64,000 nt of DNA from Rhizobacter sp. (lineage in GTDB: Bacteria; Pseudomonadota; Gammaproteobacteria; Burkholderiales; Burkholderiaceae_C), in NCBI GenBank assembly GCA_019635355.1, contig JAHBZQ010000001.1, positions 4,154,001 to 4,218,000 on the forward strand, given 5' to 3'. Positions 32,798 through 42,600 of the stretch are shown in pieces. The translations under genes were made by a program, and so were the position numbers. The notes below the pieces were generated by a model. That model ran no database searches. It saw only the letters and a program-made list of their open reading frames with translations, and was not told the DNA's origin. Every line of letters begins with the position of its first letter. Positions within the stretch are counted from its first letter, which is position 1.

Positions 32798-33052
32798 ATG
32801 AAGAAAGCACTGACCCTCGCACTCGCCGCATTGTTCGCCGCCGGCACCGCGTTCGCGCAGGTCGGCACTGCCGTGAAGGAAACCGGCAAGGCCACCGCCG
32901 AGACGGTCAAGCAGGGTGCCGAGAACGCCAAGGCCGCTGTGTCCGACCAGCCGGAGAAGACCGTGCACAAGGCCAAGGCGAAGGTCCACAAGGCCAAGGC
33001 CAAGCACCACCGCGAGAACGCGAAGGACGCGGCCAAGGACGCGACCCAGTAA
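32798..33052 (+). CDS. Small exported lysine- and alanine-rich protein
   Basis: The 84-residue product has a signal peptide (ALTLALAALFAAGTAFAQ) and a short mature part of low complexity: VKETGKATAETVKQGAENAK, then KVHKAKAKVHKAKAKHH, then charged NAKDAAKDATQ. The mature part would be an extended basic amphipathic helix, similar to periplasmic histone-like or late-embryogenesis-like peptides. ATG at 32798 with AGGAGA upstream. The esterase gene follows. Confidence 0.78.
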   Translation: MKKALTLALAALFAAGTAFAQVGTAVKETGKATAETVKQGAENAKAAVSDQPEKTVHKAKAKVHKAKAKHHRENAKDAAKDATQ

Positions 33053-33096
33053 CCCGCGCTACAGACGCTACCGACGCACGCACGGGAGGCCGCCGC

Positions 33097-34113
33097 GTGG
33101 CCAAACGCACGCTGGCGAGCGCCTGGGCGAAGTCGTTCGAGCGCAGCCTCGGCGTGTGGACACGCGCCGGGCTCAACGCGGGCCTGAAGCAAAGCCGGCA
33201 GCAGATCGGCCAGGTGGCCAGCCATGTGGCGAAGGCGGCGGCCGCCAAGCACAAGCCGCCGCCCGGCCCCGGCGACTGGCTGCCCGGCGTGGCGGTCGGC
33301 CTGTCGGGCCTGCTGCGTTTCCACCTCTACCGGCCGCCGGGCCTGCACTACGCCGAGCGGGTGCCGGTGATGGTGATGCTGCACGGCTGCGGGCAAGACG
33401 CGCGCAGCTTCGCCGTCAGCACCCGCATGAACCGCGTGGCCGACCGTGAGCGCTTTCTCGTGCTCTACCCCGAGCAGGACCGCGTGGCCAACCCGCAGGG
33501 CTGCTGGAACTGGTTCGAGACGCGCTCGGGGCGGGCCTACAGCGAGGCGGCGCTCATCCTGAAGGCGATCGACCAGGTGGCCCTCTTCTACCCGGCCGAC
33601 GTGACGCGGGTGGCGTTGTGCGGGCTCTCGGCCGGCGCGAGCATGGCGGTGCTGCTGGCCACGCGCCACCCGGCGCGCTTCAAGGCGGTGGTGATGCACT
33701 CGGGCGTGGCCCCGGGCTCGGCCGACTCCAGCGCTGCCGCGGTGCGCGCGATGCGCGGGCGGCAGATGCTCACGCCGCTGGCGGTGAGCGAGGTGCTGCC
33801 GCCGCTGATGGTGATCCACGGGGCGCACGACCGCGTGGTCTCGTCGCGCAACGCGAGCGCCACGGTCAACCTCTGGGCCGATGCGGCGGGTGCCACCGCG
33901 AGCGAATCGCGGCGGGTGCAACGCGGCCAGCGCCACGCGATGACGATCACCGAACACAAGCGCCGCAGCCGCGACGTGGCGTCGCTGGTGGAGGTCGACA
34001 CGCTCGGCCATGCCTGGAGCGGCGGCGCCGCGAAGAAGCCCTACAGCGACAGCCGCGGGCCCGATGCGTCGCGCCTCGCCTGGGCGTTTGCGCAAAGGCA
34101 ATTCCGCGCGTGA
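33097..34113 (+). CDS. PHB depolymerase family esterase
   Basis: A 338-residue alpha/beta hydrolase of the Esterase_phd family. MLHGCGQDARSFA gives the oxyanion region, GLSAGASMA the nucleophile serine, IHGAHDRVV the aspartate and VDTLGHAWSGG the histidine. There is no signal peptide and the first 60 residues are basic and alanine-rich. These enzymes cleave short polyhydroxyalkanoates or related esters. The start is a GTG at 33097 with GGGAGG in front. It lies 44 bases after the lysine-rich protein gene. Confidence 0.9.
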   Translation: MAKRTLASAWAKSFERSLGVWTRAGLNAGLKQSRQQIGQVASHVAKAAAAKHKPPPGPGDWLPGVAVGLSGLLRFHLYRPPGLHYAERVPVMVMLHGCGQDARSFAVSTRMNRVADRERFLVLYPEQDRVANPQGCWNWFETRSGRAYSEAALILKAIDQVALFYPADVTRVALCGLSAGASMAVLLATRHPARFKAVVMHSGVAPGSADSSAAAVRAMRGRQMLTPLAVSEVLPPLMVIHGAHDRVVSSRNASATVNLWADAAGATASESRRVQRGQRHAMTITEHKRRSRDVASLVEVDTLGHAWSGGAAKKPYSDSRGPDASRLAWAFAQRQFRA

Positions 34114-34177
34114 GCGAGGGTGGTCGCGCAGGGCGGCTCCTGCACAATGCCGGCGGCCTTCCAAGAAAGAGACTCGC

Positions 34178-34759
34178 ATGCCCCCCGAAGACCGCCGCGC
34201 CCTGCGCGCCAAGCTCATCGCCGCCCGCCAGGCGCTGCCCGACCGTCTGGAGCGCGCCGTGCAACTGCAGCAGGTGCTGCGTGCGTGGCTCGTGAGCCGC
34301 AAGGAATCGACCATCGGCGCCTACTGGCCGATCAAGGGCGAGTTCGACCCGCTCCCCGCCCTCTACCGCTGGAGCGAAGGTGGGCCCGAAGGCTCGCCGC
34401 GCCGCATTGGCCTGCCCGTCACCGACAAACGCACCGGCGAGCTGCGTTTCCACGTGTGGTTCCCCGGCTGCGAGATGGAGCTCGACGCGCACGACATCCC
34501 CAAGCCCAAGGGCACCGACGAGTTCAGGCCCGGCCTGCTGCTGCTGCCCTGCGTGGGCTATGGCCCGGGCGGTGTGCGCCTCGGTTACGGCGGCGGCTTC
34601 TACGACCGCACCATCGAGAGCCTGAACCCGCGCCCGCTCACCATCGGCGTGGGCTACGCGCACGGCTTCCTGCCACTGCTGCGCGCCGAGCCCGACGACC
34701 TCACCGTCGACGTGATGCTCACCGAAGAAGGCGTGATGTGGCAGCGGCCCGGCACCTGA
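34178..34759 (+). CDS. ygfA: 5-Formyltetrahydrofolate cyclo-ligase
   Basis: The 193-residue protein converts 5-formyltetrahydrofolate to 5,10-methenyltetrahydrofolate using ATP. It has the family's N-terminal RRALRAKLIAARQAL helix, AYWPIKGEFDPLPAL near residue 48 and the phosphate-binding VRLGYGGGFYDRTI motif at about 132-146. The start is the ATG at 34178. No 6S RNA gene, which often precedes this gene, fits in the 64-base gap upstream. Confidence 0.95.
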   Translation: MPPEDRRALRAKLIAARQALPDRLERAVQLQQVLRAWLVSRKESTIGAYWPIKGEFDPLPALYRWSEGGPEGSPRRIGLPVTDKRTGELRFHVWFPGCEMELDAHDIPKPKGTDEFRPGLLLLPCVGYGPGGVRLGYGGGFYDRTIESLNPRPLTIGVGYAHGFLPLLRAEPDDLTVDVMLTEEGVMWQRPGT

Positions 34760-34874
34760 GCGGATGAAAAGTTTTTTCGGCTGTCGTGTCGATTCCCGGC
34801 CGGCCCGTGCGTCGTGTGATCAGAGCCACCCATTTCCAGCCCCGGCTCGCTCAACCAATCCACAGGAGAACGAC

Positions 34875-35303
34875 ATGCGCGTGATGGTGATCGTGAAGGC
34901 CAGCCCCGAGTCCGAAGCCGGCAAGATGCCGAGCACCGAGCTGCTCGCCGCGATGGGCGCCTACAACGAAGAGCTGGTCAAGGCCGGCATCATGAAGGGC
35001 GGCGACGGCCTGCATCCGAGTTCGCGCGGCAAGCGCGTGGCCTTCTCGGGCCAGAACCGCACGGTGATCGATGGCCCCTTCGCCGAGACCAAGGAGCTGA
35101 TCGCCGGCTACTGGGTGTGGGAAGTGAAAGACATGGCCGAGGCCGTCGAGTGGGTCAAGCGCTGCCCCAACCCGATGGAGAGCGATTCCGAGATCGAGAT
35201 CCGCCCGTTCTTCGAGGCGGCCGATTTCGGCGAGGCGATGACGCCCGAGCTGCACGCGCAGGAAGACCGCATCCGCCAGCAGCTGGGCGGCAACGCCGTC
35301 TGA
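34875..35303 (+). CDS. YciI family (DGPF domain) protein
   Basis: The 142-residue protein is of the YciI/DGPF type: MRVMVIVKASPESEAGKMPS, then IDGPFAETKELIAGYWVWEV with the DGPFAE motif and the EIEIRPFFEAADFG tail. Such proteins have a ferredoxin-like fold and often sit beside ECF sigma factors; an ECF41 gene is 2.2 kb away. Function unknown. AGGAGA precedes the ATG at 34875. Confidence 0.92.
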   Translation: MRVMVIVKASPESEAGKMPSTELLAAMGAYNEELVKAGIMKGGDGLHPSSRGKRVAFSGQNRTVIDGPFAETKELIAGYWVWEVKDMAEAVEWVKRCPNPMESDSEIEIRPFFEAADFGEAMTPELHAQEDRIRQQLGGNAV

Positions 35304-35315
35304 GGCCCTGCCGCC

Positions 35316-36641
35316 TCAGAGGCGGGCGGCGTGTTCCTTGAGCTTGGCCGGCACGCTACCTGACAGGCCGACGGCGGCGCGGCTGGCCAGCATGCGCTGG
35401 AAGACGCCTTGCACCTCGAGCGCCTGCACGGCCTGCAATCGCGCCAGCCACTCGCTCGTGTCGCGCAGGCGGCCGAAGGTGAAGAGCTCCTGCGCCGCCA
35501 CTTCCATGCGCTTGGCCGGCTGCTCGAGCGCCCGCAGGGCGCGCACGCTGATCTGGTTGCGCGCCCGCGCGAGGCCCTCGGGGTCGGCGCGGTCGGCGTG
35601 CTGGTGCAGCAGGCGGGCCACTTCGGTGATGAAGGCTTCGCCCTGCGCCGGCTCGGTGGCCGCGTCGATCACGAACTGGCCGGCCAGCGGCGTCACGTCG
35701 GCCGAGCAGCCCACCTGGTAGGCGAGGCCGCGCCGCTCGCGGATCTCGTCGAGCAGCGGTGAGCTCATGCCTTCGCCGAGCAGCGCGGCGGCGAGCACCC
35801 ACGCGATGTGCGTGTCGTCGGCGAGCGAAGGCGCTTCGAAGCCGAGCACGATCTGGCACTGCGCGCTGCCGGAGAGCCGCCGCAGCTTCACGCCGCCGTG
35901 CCACACGGGCGCGGCCACGGTGTTGGGCTCGCCGCGCGGCATGTCGCCGAAGGCGCGCTCGGTGGCGGCCACGAGCGCGGCCTCGTCCACCGGCCCCGCG
36001 GCGGTCACCACCACGTTGCACGCGGTGTACTGCTGCTGCACGTAGGCCAGCAGGTCGTCGCGGGTGAAGCGCTTGATGTTGGCGCGGTTGCCGATCACCG
36101 GGCGGCCGGCGGCATGCTGGTCGCCGTAGCTGGCCTTGTCGAAGAGGTCGAAGGCGATGTTGACCGGGTCTTCCTCGAACTCGGTGAACTCGTGCTGGAT
36201 CACCTGGCGCTCGCGCTCCAGTTCGTCGGCGGGGAAGGTGCTGTGGCGCACGATGTCGGCGATCTGCTCGATGAAGGTCGGCAGGTCGCGCGGCAGGCCT
36301 TCGATGTGGAAGGCGGTGTGGTCCTTGTCGGTGTGCGCGTTGACCTCGGCGCCCAGCGCTTCGGCATCGAGGTTGATGCGCTGGCAGTCGCGGCTTTGCG
36401 TGCCCTTGAAGGCCATGTGCTCGACCACGTGGCTGATGCCGTTCTGCAGCCGTGTCTCATGCAGGCTGCCGGTGCGCACGAAGACGCTCAGGCTCACCGT
36501 CTGCCGCCAGGGCATGGGGATGGCGACGATGCGCAGCCCGTTGGCGAGGGTGTGCAGGGCAGGGGTGGGAGCGGTGGACGAGGTCAAGGCGGGGCGTGGC
36601 CAGATGGGACAGGCCCCGATGATCTCAGGTCCCCGCTTCAC
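35316..36641 (-). CDS. M16 family zinc metallopeptidase
   Basis: A protein of about 441 residues with two M16 domains. The inverted zinc motif is HVVEH (H71, E74, H75), with E151 (IQHEFTEF) as the third ligand. The second domain has a GGVKLRRLSGSAQCQIVLGF strand and the RGLAYQVG motif that closes the active chamber. No signal peptide is seen. The start is uncertain: the 36641 GTG lacks a Shine-Dalgarno site, and a TTG about 18 codons later is possible. It follows OmpW on the same strand and faces YciI with 12 bases between ends. Confidence 0.9.
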   Translation of the reverse strand: MKRGPEIIGACPIWPRPALTSSTAPTPALHTLANGLRIVAIPMPWRQTVSLSVFVRTGSLHETRLQNGISHVVEHMAFKGTQSRDCQRINLDAEALGAEVNAHTDKDHTAFHIEGLPRDLPTFIEQIADIVRHSTFPADELERERQVIQHEFTEFEEDPVNIAFDLFDKASYGDQHAAGRPVIGNRANIKRFTRDDLLAYVQQQYTACNVVVTAAGPVDEAALVAATERAFGDMPRGEPNTVAAPVWHGGVKLRRLSGSAQCQIVLGFEAPSLADDTHIAWVLAAALLGEGMSSPLLDEIRERRGLAYQVGCSADVTPLAGQFVIDAATEPAQGEAFITEVARLLHQHADRADPEGLARARNQISVRALRALEQPAKRMEVAAQELFTFGRLRDTSEWLARLQAVQALEVQGVFQRMLASRAAVGLSGSVPAKLKEHAARL

Positions 36642-36662
36642 CCGCGGGGCGCGAGGTTGGGC

Positions 36663-37262
36663 TCAGAAGCGGTAGCCCACGCCCACGCCGACCAGCAGCG
36701 GGTCGACCTTGAAGGTGCCGAGCGTCGTGCCGCCCGAGCTCACGTCGGTGCGGATCTGCACCTTCTTCACGTCGAAGTTGAGGTAGACGTTCTTCGCCAC
36801 GGCAACGTCGAGGCCGGCCTGCACCGCGAGGCCGAAGCTGTTGCGCTCGATGTCCACGCCGGCCGGCAGCTTCACCGCCGAGAAGCGCGTGTAGTTCACG
36901 CCCGCGCCGAGGTAGGGCTTGACGGTGCCCAGCTGCGTGAAGTGGTACTGCACGGTGAGGGTGGGCGGCAGGTGCTTGAGCGAGCCGATCTCGGTGCCAC
37001 CCGACTTGAGCGTGTGCTTCTGCGGGTAGGTGAGGATCAGCTCGGCGGCGATCTGCGGCGTGAAGAAGTAGCTCAGGTCGAGCTCGGGGATCACCTTGTT
37101 GTTGACGCTGAGGTCGAGGCCGGTGCTGTCCTTGTTGGCGCTGTCGAGGTGGACGGCGCGCAGGCGCACGAGGAACGGGCCGTCCTGGGCCTGGGCGGCG
37201 AGCGGGGTGGCGAGTGCGGTGGTGGCGGCGAGGGCGGCGAGAAGGGTCTTGTTCATGTTCAT
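36663..37262 (-). CDS. OmpW family outer membrane protein
   Basis: The 199-residue protein has a signal peptide (LLAALAATTALATPLAAQAQ) and an eight-stranded barrel pattern: VRLRAVHLDSANKDSTG, PELDLSYFFTPQIAAELILT, HLPPTLTVQYHF and KPYLGAGVNYT, ending in the C-terminal VGVGYRF. OmpW proteins move small hydrophobic compounds across the outer membrane. The start is the ATG at 37262; another in frame lies two codons on. Confidence 0.92.
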   Translation of the reverse strand: MNMNKTLLAALAATTALATPLAAQAQDGPFLVRLRAVHLDSANKDSTGLDLSVNNKVIPELDLSYFFTPQIAAELILTYPQKHTLKSGGTEIGSLKHLPPTLTVQYHFTQLGTVKPYLGAGVNYTRFSAVKLPAGVDIERNSFGLAVQAGLDVAVAKNVYLNFDVKKVQIRTDVSSGGTTLGTFKVDPLLVGVGVGYRF

Positions 37263-37392
37263 GGTTTGTTGTCTATCGTCTGCTGAGGGAGAGGTCCTCG
37301 TCGGTGATTTCAATGCCCCTACTCCTTGTGCATGTTGCGGTGCATCAATCGAGGCGGGCGCCGCGGTTTGCGGCAGGTCAAGAGACCTTCGA

Positions 37393-37419
37393 TGTCACAG
37401 GACGGGTGGCCAAAACGTC
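37393..37419 (+). promoter_or_regulatory. ECF41-type promoter upstream of the sigma factor gene
   Basis: TGTCACA (37393-37399), 16 bases, CGTC (37416-37419). This is the exact consensus known for ECF41 sigma factors (TGTCACA-N16-CGTC). It lies 80 bases before the sigma factor start codon, so the gene probably activates its own transcription. Confidence 0.88.
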
Positions 37420-37499
37420 TGAGCGATGAAGAATCGCGACGGCCGCTCGGTGGCACCCCGCTGCGCTGGCCGTGTCGCCCACCACGAGAACCTGCTCCG

Positions 37500-38447
37500 A
37501 TGAACCCACGCCAAGCCGAAGACCCGACTGCCGTGTTCGCACGCCTGCGCCCGCGCTTGCAGGGCATCGCCTACCGCATGCTCGCGAGCGTGGCCGAGGC
37601 CGAAGAGGTGGTGCAAGACGCGTGGCTGCGCTGGCACGACGCGCAGGCGAGCCCGCCCGACAACGGCGAGGCCTGGCTCGTCACCGTGACCACGCGGCTG
37701 GCCATCGATCGCCTGCGCGCGACCAAGGTGGCCCGCGAGCATTACGCCGGCATGTGGCTGCCCGAACCGATGCTCACCGAAACGGCCGACAGCCCGCAGG
37801 ACGTGCTGGAGCGCGCCGACGACCTCTCGGTCGCCTTCCTCATGCTGCTGGAGCGGCTGTCGCCGGAGGCGCGAGCGGCCTTCCTGCTGCGCGAGGTGTT
37901 CGACGTCGACTACCCCGAGGTCGCTCGCATGGTCGGCAAGGCCGAGCCGGCATGCCGGCAGCTGGTGAGCCGCGCGAAGAAGCAGCTCACCGAGGAGCGG
38001 CCGCGCTACCGCGTGACGCCCGACATGCACCACCGGCTGCTGAGCGGCTTCGCCCAGGCGATGACGTTGGGCGACTTCAGCGCCTTGCGCGCGATGCTCG
38101 CCGAAGGCGCCGAGCTGATCGGCGACGGCGGCGGCAAGGTGCTCGCCTTCCCGAAGCCACTGCAAGGCGGGCAACGCATCGCGCAGCTCTTCTACGCGGC
38201 GCACCGCAAGCTGCGGAATCGCCAGCGGGTGCAGCTCGTGCGGCTCAACGGCGAGTGGGGCCTGCTGCGCTTCATCGACGGGGTGCTCGAGTCGGCGCAG
38301 ACCTACGAGACCGACGGCGAGCGCATCCTGCGCATCCGCGTGCAGCGCAACCCCGACAAGCTGGCGCGCATCGCGGCGGCTGTCACAAGCGCGGGCCCTG
38401 GTGCGTCTAGTGGGCATGGAGATCTTTCCATCGACCCACAGGAGTGA
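37500..38447 (+). CDS. ECF41-type RNA polymerase sigma factor with C-terminal SnoaL-like domain
   Basis: The 315-residue sigma factor has region 2 at about residues 10-78 (YRMLASVAEAEEVVQDAWLR), region 4 at about 108-165 (RLSPEARAAFLLREVFDVDY, then QLVSRAKKQL) and a C-terminal SnoaL-like extension. The extension carries the two ECF41 hallmarks: DGGGKV at 209-214 and NPDKL at 284-288, which in studied members modulate activity in place of an anti-sigma factor. Start ATG 37500. The typical partner, a carboxymuconolactone-decarboxylase-like gene, follows after 3 bases. Confidence 0.95.
   Translation: MNPRQAEDPTAVFARLRPRLQGIAYRMLASVAEAEEVVQDAWLRWHDAQASPPDNGEAWLVTVTTRLAIDRLRATKVAREHYAGMWLPEPMLTETADSPQDVLERADDLSVAFLMLLERLSPEARAAFLLREVFDVDYPEVARMVGKAEPACRQLVSRAKKQLTEERPRYRVTPDMHHRLLSGFAQAMTLGDFSALRAMLAEGAELIGDGGGKVLAFPKPLQGGQRIAQLFYAAHRKLRNRQRVQLVRLNGEWGLLRFIDGVLESAQTYETDGERILRIRVQRNPDKLARIAAAVTSAGPGASSGHGDLSIDPQE
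38381..38407 (+). promoter_or_regulatory. Second ECF41-type promoter inside the sigma gene, ahead of the partner gene
   Basis: TGTCACA (38381-38387), 16 bases, CGTC (38404-38407), lying in the last codons of the sigma factor gene and 44 bases before the start of the carboxymuconolactone-decarboxylase-like gene. It matches the ECF41 consensus exactly and would give the partner gene its own transcript. Confidence 0.85.
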
Positions 38448-38450
38448 TTC

Positions 38451-38930
38451 ATGACCCAGCGCATCAACTACATGCAGCAATCGCCGGAACTCTTCAAGAA
38501 GTTCCTCGAGTTCAGCACCGCGGCCAAGGGTGGCGCGATCGAGGCGACGATCCAGCACCTGATCGAGATCCGCGCTTCGCAGATCAACGGCTGCGGCTTC
38601 TGCGTCGACATGCATGTGAAGCAGGCCACGCTCCACGGCGAACGCCCGCTGCGCCTGCACCACCTCGCGATCTGGCGCGAGTCGACCTTGTTCTCACCGC
38701 GCGAGCGGGCCGCACTCGCGTGGACCGAAGCGCTCACCACGCTGGGCCCGCACGGCGTCGACGACGCCACCTACGACAAGGTGCGCACGCAGCTGTCGGA
38801 GAAGGAGCTGTCGGACCTGAGCTTCCTCGTGATGGCGATCAACGGCTGGAACCGCATCAATGTCGGCTTCCGCGGCGTGCCGGGCTCGCACGACAAGGCG
38901 TTCGGGCTCGACAAGGCGGGGCTCGCCTGA
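38451..38930 (+). CDS. Carboxymuconolactone decarboxylase family (AhpD-like) protein
   Basis: The 159-residue helical protein has the AhpD-type redox motif CGFCVDMH (C48, C51, H55) and the CMD fold pattern (IQHLIEIRASQINGCGF, then REREAALAWTEALT-like RERAALAWTEALTTL). Such proteins act as peroxidase partners or unknown redox enzymes, and they are the classical genomic neighbours and targets of ECF41 factors. It has its own ECF41-type promoter. Confidence 0.95.
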   Translation: MTQRINYMQQSPELFKKFLEFSTAAKGGAIEATIQHLIEIRASQINGCGFCVDMHVKQATLHGERPLRLHHLAIWRESTLFSPRERAALAWTEALTTLGPHGVDDATYDKVRTQLSEKELSDLSFLVMAINGWNRINVGFRGVPGSHDKAFGLDKAGLA

Positions 38931-38937
38931 GGCGTGT

Positions 38938-39618
38938 TCAGCGCAGCTTGGCCCAGAGCGTGTCGAACTGGGCCTGGAAGCTGCGCACGAGCCCGGGCTC
39001 GTTGGTGACGATGAGGTTCTCTTCGTTGTGCTCGCTGGCGCTGCGCGTCCAGTTGTAGCTGCCGTTGAGCAGCCAGGTCTCGTCGACGAGCGCGAACTTG
39101 TGGTGCATGTGGGCCGGGGTGCGGTCCACCGCCACCGGCACGCCGCGCTGGCGCAGCAGCGCGACGTCGCTGCCGGCGTCGAACTCCTTGTCGTTGTCGG
39201 TGATGAAGCGCAGCGCCACGCCGCGGCGGTGGGCGGCCAGCACCTCGTCGGTGATGCGGTCGTCGGAGAGCGTGAAGACGCACAGGTCGAGGTTGCGCCG
39301 GGCCGACCGGAGCTGCTGCACGATGGCCGAGAGGCAGGCGGTGCCAGGGCTGAAGTGCGCCTGCGAGCGCACGGTGCCCGCTGGCAGCCGGCCGACGTCG
39401 AGCGCCCGCATCACGCCTTCCAGCCACTTGAGCAGGCCCAGCTGGTCAGGGCTTTCGCTGCGCGAGCGCACCAGGTCGAAGGCGCGGTTGCGCAGCTGGC
39501 GCAGGCCGTCTTCCGGGGGCGACGCCTCGCGCAGCGCCTGGGTCAGCGAACGCTTTTCCTCGTCGCTCAGTCGTTCGTCGGCAATCGTGGCCTCGATCTC
39601 GCGCAGCAGCTCGTCCAT
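38938..39618 (-). CDS. Phospholipase D-like protein with one HKD motif, last gene of the PspA-flotillin-AAA operon
   Basis: A 226-residue protein. Residues 1-75 are helical and unrecognised. Residues 80-226 form a PLD-type domain with one HKD motif (H172, K174, D179 in HHKFALVDE), followed by N186 (LNGSYNWT) and E199/E200. Single-HKD proteins such as Nuc dimerise to make one active site and act as nucleases or phospholipases. There is no signal peptide, so the site of action is cytoplasmic. The ATG at 39618 lies 5 bases after the ATPase gene, implying coupled translation. Confidence 0.9.
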   Translation of the reverse strand: MDELLREIEATIADERLSDEEKRSLTQALREASPPEDGLRQLRNRAFDLVRSRSESPDQLGLLKWLEGVMRALDVGRLPAGTVRSQAHFSPGTACLSAIVQQLRSARRNLDLCVFTLSDDRITDEVLAAHRRGVALRFITDNDKEFDAGSDVALLRQRGVPVAVDRTPAHMHHKFALVDETWLLNGSYNWTRSASEHNEENLIVTNEPGLVRSFQAQFDTLWAKLR

Positions 39619-39623
39619 CGTCG

Positions 39624-42600
39624 TCAGGCCTTGGGTTCTGGCTTCTTGCCGCGCTTCACGTCTTCGAGCGCGCGGCCCACGCGCTCCACCTCGTCGCGGA
39701 TGGAGCTGTCGAGCTTGAGGCGATGTTCGGTGGCGCTGATCAGCGGCAGCATGATCTTGCGGTAGGTGACCGACAGCTCCAGCAGCGCCTCGGCCATGCG
39801 GCGGCCTTCGTCGTTGGGGGCTTCGGGCTTGAGCGTCTCGATCGCGCGCGACACGTCGAGCAGGGTGCTCGCGATGCGGGTGCTGCCGTCGGCGTCGTCG
39901 CCGCCGAGCTTGCGGCGGCGCACGTACTCGTCGCAGATGTCGCGGAAGCGTTGCCGCTCGGCCGGCGTCGGGTTGCCGATCAGGTGCGCGAGCTTGAGCA
40001 GGTTTTCCTCGGCGCCGGTGGTGAGCGTCTGGGCTTCGCCGCGGTAGTGGTCGCGCAGCAGCGCATCGAGCTCGTCGTCGCGCATCAGCGGCGTGATCTT
40101 GGCCGCGAGCTTGGTCATGTTGCGGTAGCTGCCCTGCAGCTTGAAGGCTGGCTCGGTGCGGTAGGCGTCTTGCTGCGCGGCCGACTCGATGTAGGCGAGA
40201 TTGACCTTCAGCAGCAGGTCTCGTGCGCGGAAGAGCCGCTGCATCAGCGCGGTCAGCTCTTCCAGCTCGACCCCGCTGTAGCTGTGCGCAAAGCTGCTGC
40301 TCGCCACTTCGGCGCCGGCCGCGCGCTCGGCGAGCAGCTGCACGTCTTTCGGGTCGCGCGAGGCGAGCGGCAGCAGCGCCGGGTTGGCGGTGAGGCAGTT
40401 CTCCACGTAGGAGAGCGCGAAGAGCTGCTCGCGGCCGGAGAGCACGTCGCCCAGGTTGTAGATGTCGGCCCGGTTGGCCAGCATGTCGGGGATCTTGAAG
40501 ACGTCGCCCGACTCGGTGTACGGGTTGCCCGCCATCACGATGGCGAAACGCTTGCCGCGCAGGTCGTGGCTGTGCGTCTCGCCGTCGATCACGCCTTCGA
40601 TACGGCGCGTGCCGTCGGCGAGTGCGATGAACTTCTGCAGGAACTCGGGGTTGGTGTGCTGGATGTCGTCGAGGTACAGCATCACGTTGTTGCCCATCGC
40701 GAGGCCGAGGTTCAGCTTCTCGAGCTCTTGCCGGGCTGCGCTGTTGGGCGCGGTGGCGGGGTCGATGGCGGTGACGCCGTGGCCGAGCGCGGGGCAGTTG
40801 ATGCGCACGAAGATGAGGCCGAGGCGGTCGGCCACGTACTCCATCAGCGTGGTCTTGCCGTAGCCCGGGGGCGAGATCAGCAGCAAGAGGCCCATGCGGT
40901 CGGTGCGGGCCTGGTCGCCGGCCGCGCCCAGCTGCTTGGCGAGGTTGTCGCCCACCAGCGGCAGGTAGACCTCGTCGATCAGCCGGTTGCGCACGAAGCT
41001 CGACAGCGGCTTGGCCTGGAACTGGCCGAGGCGCAGGCGCGCCTTCTCCTGCGCCAGCACTTCGTGGCGCAAGGCCTGCAGCGCGTTGAACGCGGGCAGG
41101 TCGTGCGCCTGGTGGTGCAGGAAGCGGCGCCAGAAGTCGTTGAGGTTGAGCGACAGGCTTCCGTCGACGATGCGCGGGTGCTCGCCGAGCAGGCCGGTGA
41201 GCGTGGCATCGAGCGTGGCGTTGATGCGCTGGCGGGCGGCGGGCAGGGCGAGCAGGCTGGCGGCATCGTCGGCCCAGGTGAGGGCCGCGGGCGCTTGGGT
41301 CTGCGCATAGGCGCGGGCCCATTGGCGGGCCAGGCGCCAGCGCTCGGGCGGCGTGGCGGCGTCGAGGTCGCGCTGCCAGTCGGCGAGGCGGCCGTTGCGC
41401 TCCAGCTCGCGGTGCAGGGCGGTGGCGAGGTCTTCGCCCGCACCCGACACCACCCAGCTCTCCGCCCCTCGCTCAGCGGCGAGCTGGCGCACGAGATACG
41501 CCGCAGACTGCGCGCACAGGGTGCGCAGGTGCTCGTCGCCTGGCCCGGTCAGGTCAGGCGAGAACTCGGCGGCGAAGGCCTGCAGGGCGGTGGCGGTCTC
41601 GGCTTCCAGGTCCTGCATCGGCTCGCGCACTGCGAAGAGCTGCTGCATCTGCCACGCGGCGCGGGCACGGCGCTGCAGGGATTCGCGCTCCGATGAGAAG
41701 CGGCTGTGGTGCCAGTAGAGCGCCGCCAGCGCACGCTCGGTGGGGCCGTAGGCCAGCAGGCCGGCCTGGGACTGCATCGTGGCCAGCGTGGCGAAGAGGC
41801 GCGCGGCATCGTCGTCGTGCACGCCTTTCTGGTAGCCCTCTTGATAGCGCGGGGCGGCGTAGCGCCGGGTGTGGTCGAGCAGTGCGGCCTGGCCCTCGGG
41901 GCCTTCGGCCAGGCGTTTCTGCACCTCGTGCCAGGTGAGGTCGCCGCGGCCTTCGAGGCTGTCTTGCAGCATCAGGCCGGCGAGGTATTCGGCGCGTGAA
42001 AGCGCGGGCGTCTCGGAGGCGAGCGACTGCTGCCACGCGGCCGAGCGGGTGTCGAGCCGCGGGTCTTTCACCGGCGCGTGGTAGTCGGTGCCGGTCAGGT
42101 GGAAGAGGGGCTGGCCATCGTGCACGACGAGGGTCAGGTCCAGCGGCTGCCGGTTGACGGTGAAGGCATGCCGGCCCAGGCGCAGCGTGTGGCCGCCATC
42201 GGCCACCAGCTCGCGCTTGTCGCGCACGCTGCGCAGGGCCTGGTCTTGCGCGGTCTTGAGCTTCGTGGCCAGGTCGTCGGCGGCCACGGCGGCGCCGAGC
42301 GCACGCAGGTCGTCGATGAGCTTGCGCAGCTTGGCGATCAGGGCGTCGGCCGCGAAATAGCTGTGGACCTCGGTGAGCTCGTTGAGCTGCGCCAGCCGGC
42401 GGGGAATGCCATCGAGGATGCGCTCGGCCGCCGCGCCCATCGCCTGCGCCCGGCCCTGGCGTGCGTCGACGAGGCTCTGCCGGCGCGACGAGAGCGCTTC
42501 GTACACCGCCTCGCGCTTGGCGGCGATGTCGGCGAGGAAGCCTTCCTGCTCGGCGAAGCGGCCTTCGAGTTCTTCCAGTTGCGCCATCAGGCGGGTGAGC

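Noticed and set aside
34114..34177. 6S RNA gene expected before the folate cyclo-ligase gene
   Set aside because: The gap is 64 bases, too short for 6S RNA, and I see no matching bubble structure.
39618..41322. A minus-strand frame that joins part of the ATPase region in another phase to the PLD gene
   Set aside because: The upstream part is a different phase of the ATPase gene, rich in Arg and Ala; the PLD product begins at the ATG at 39618.
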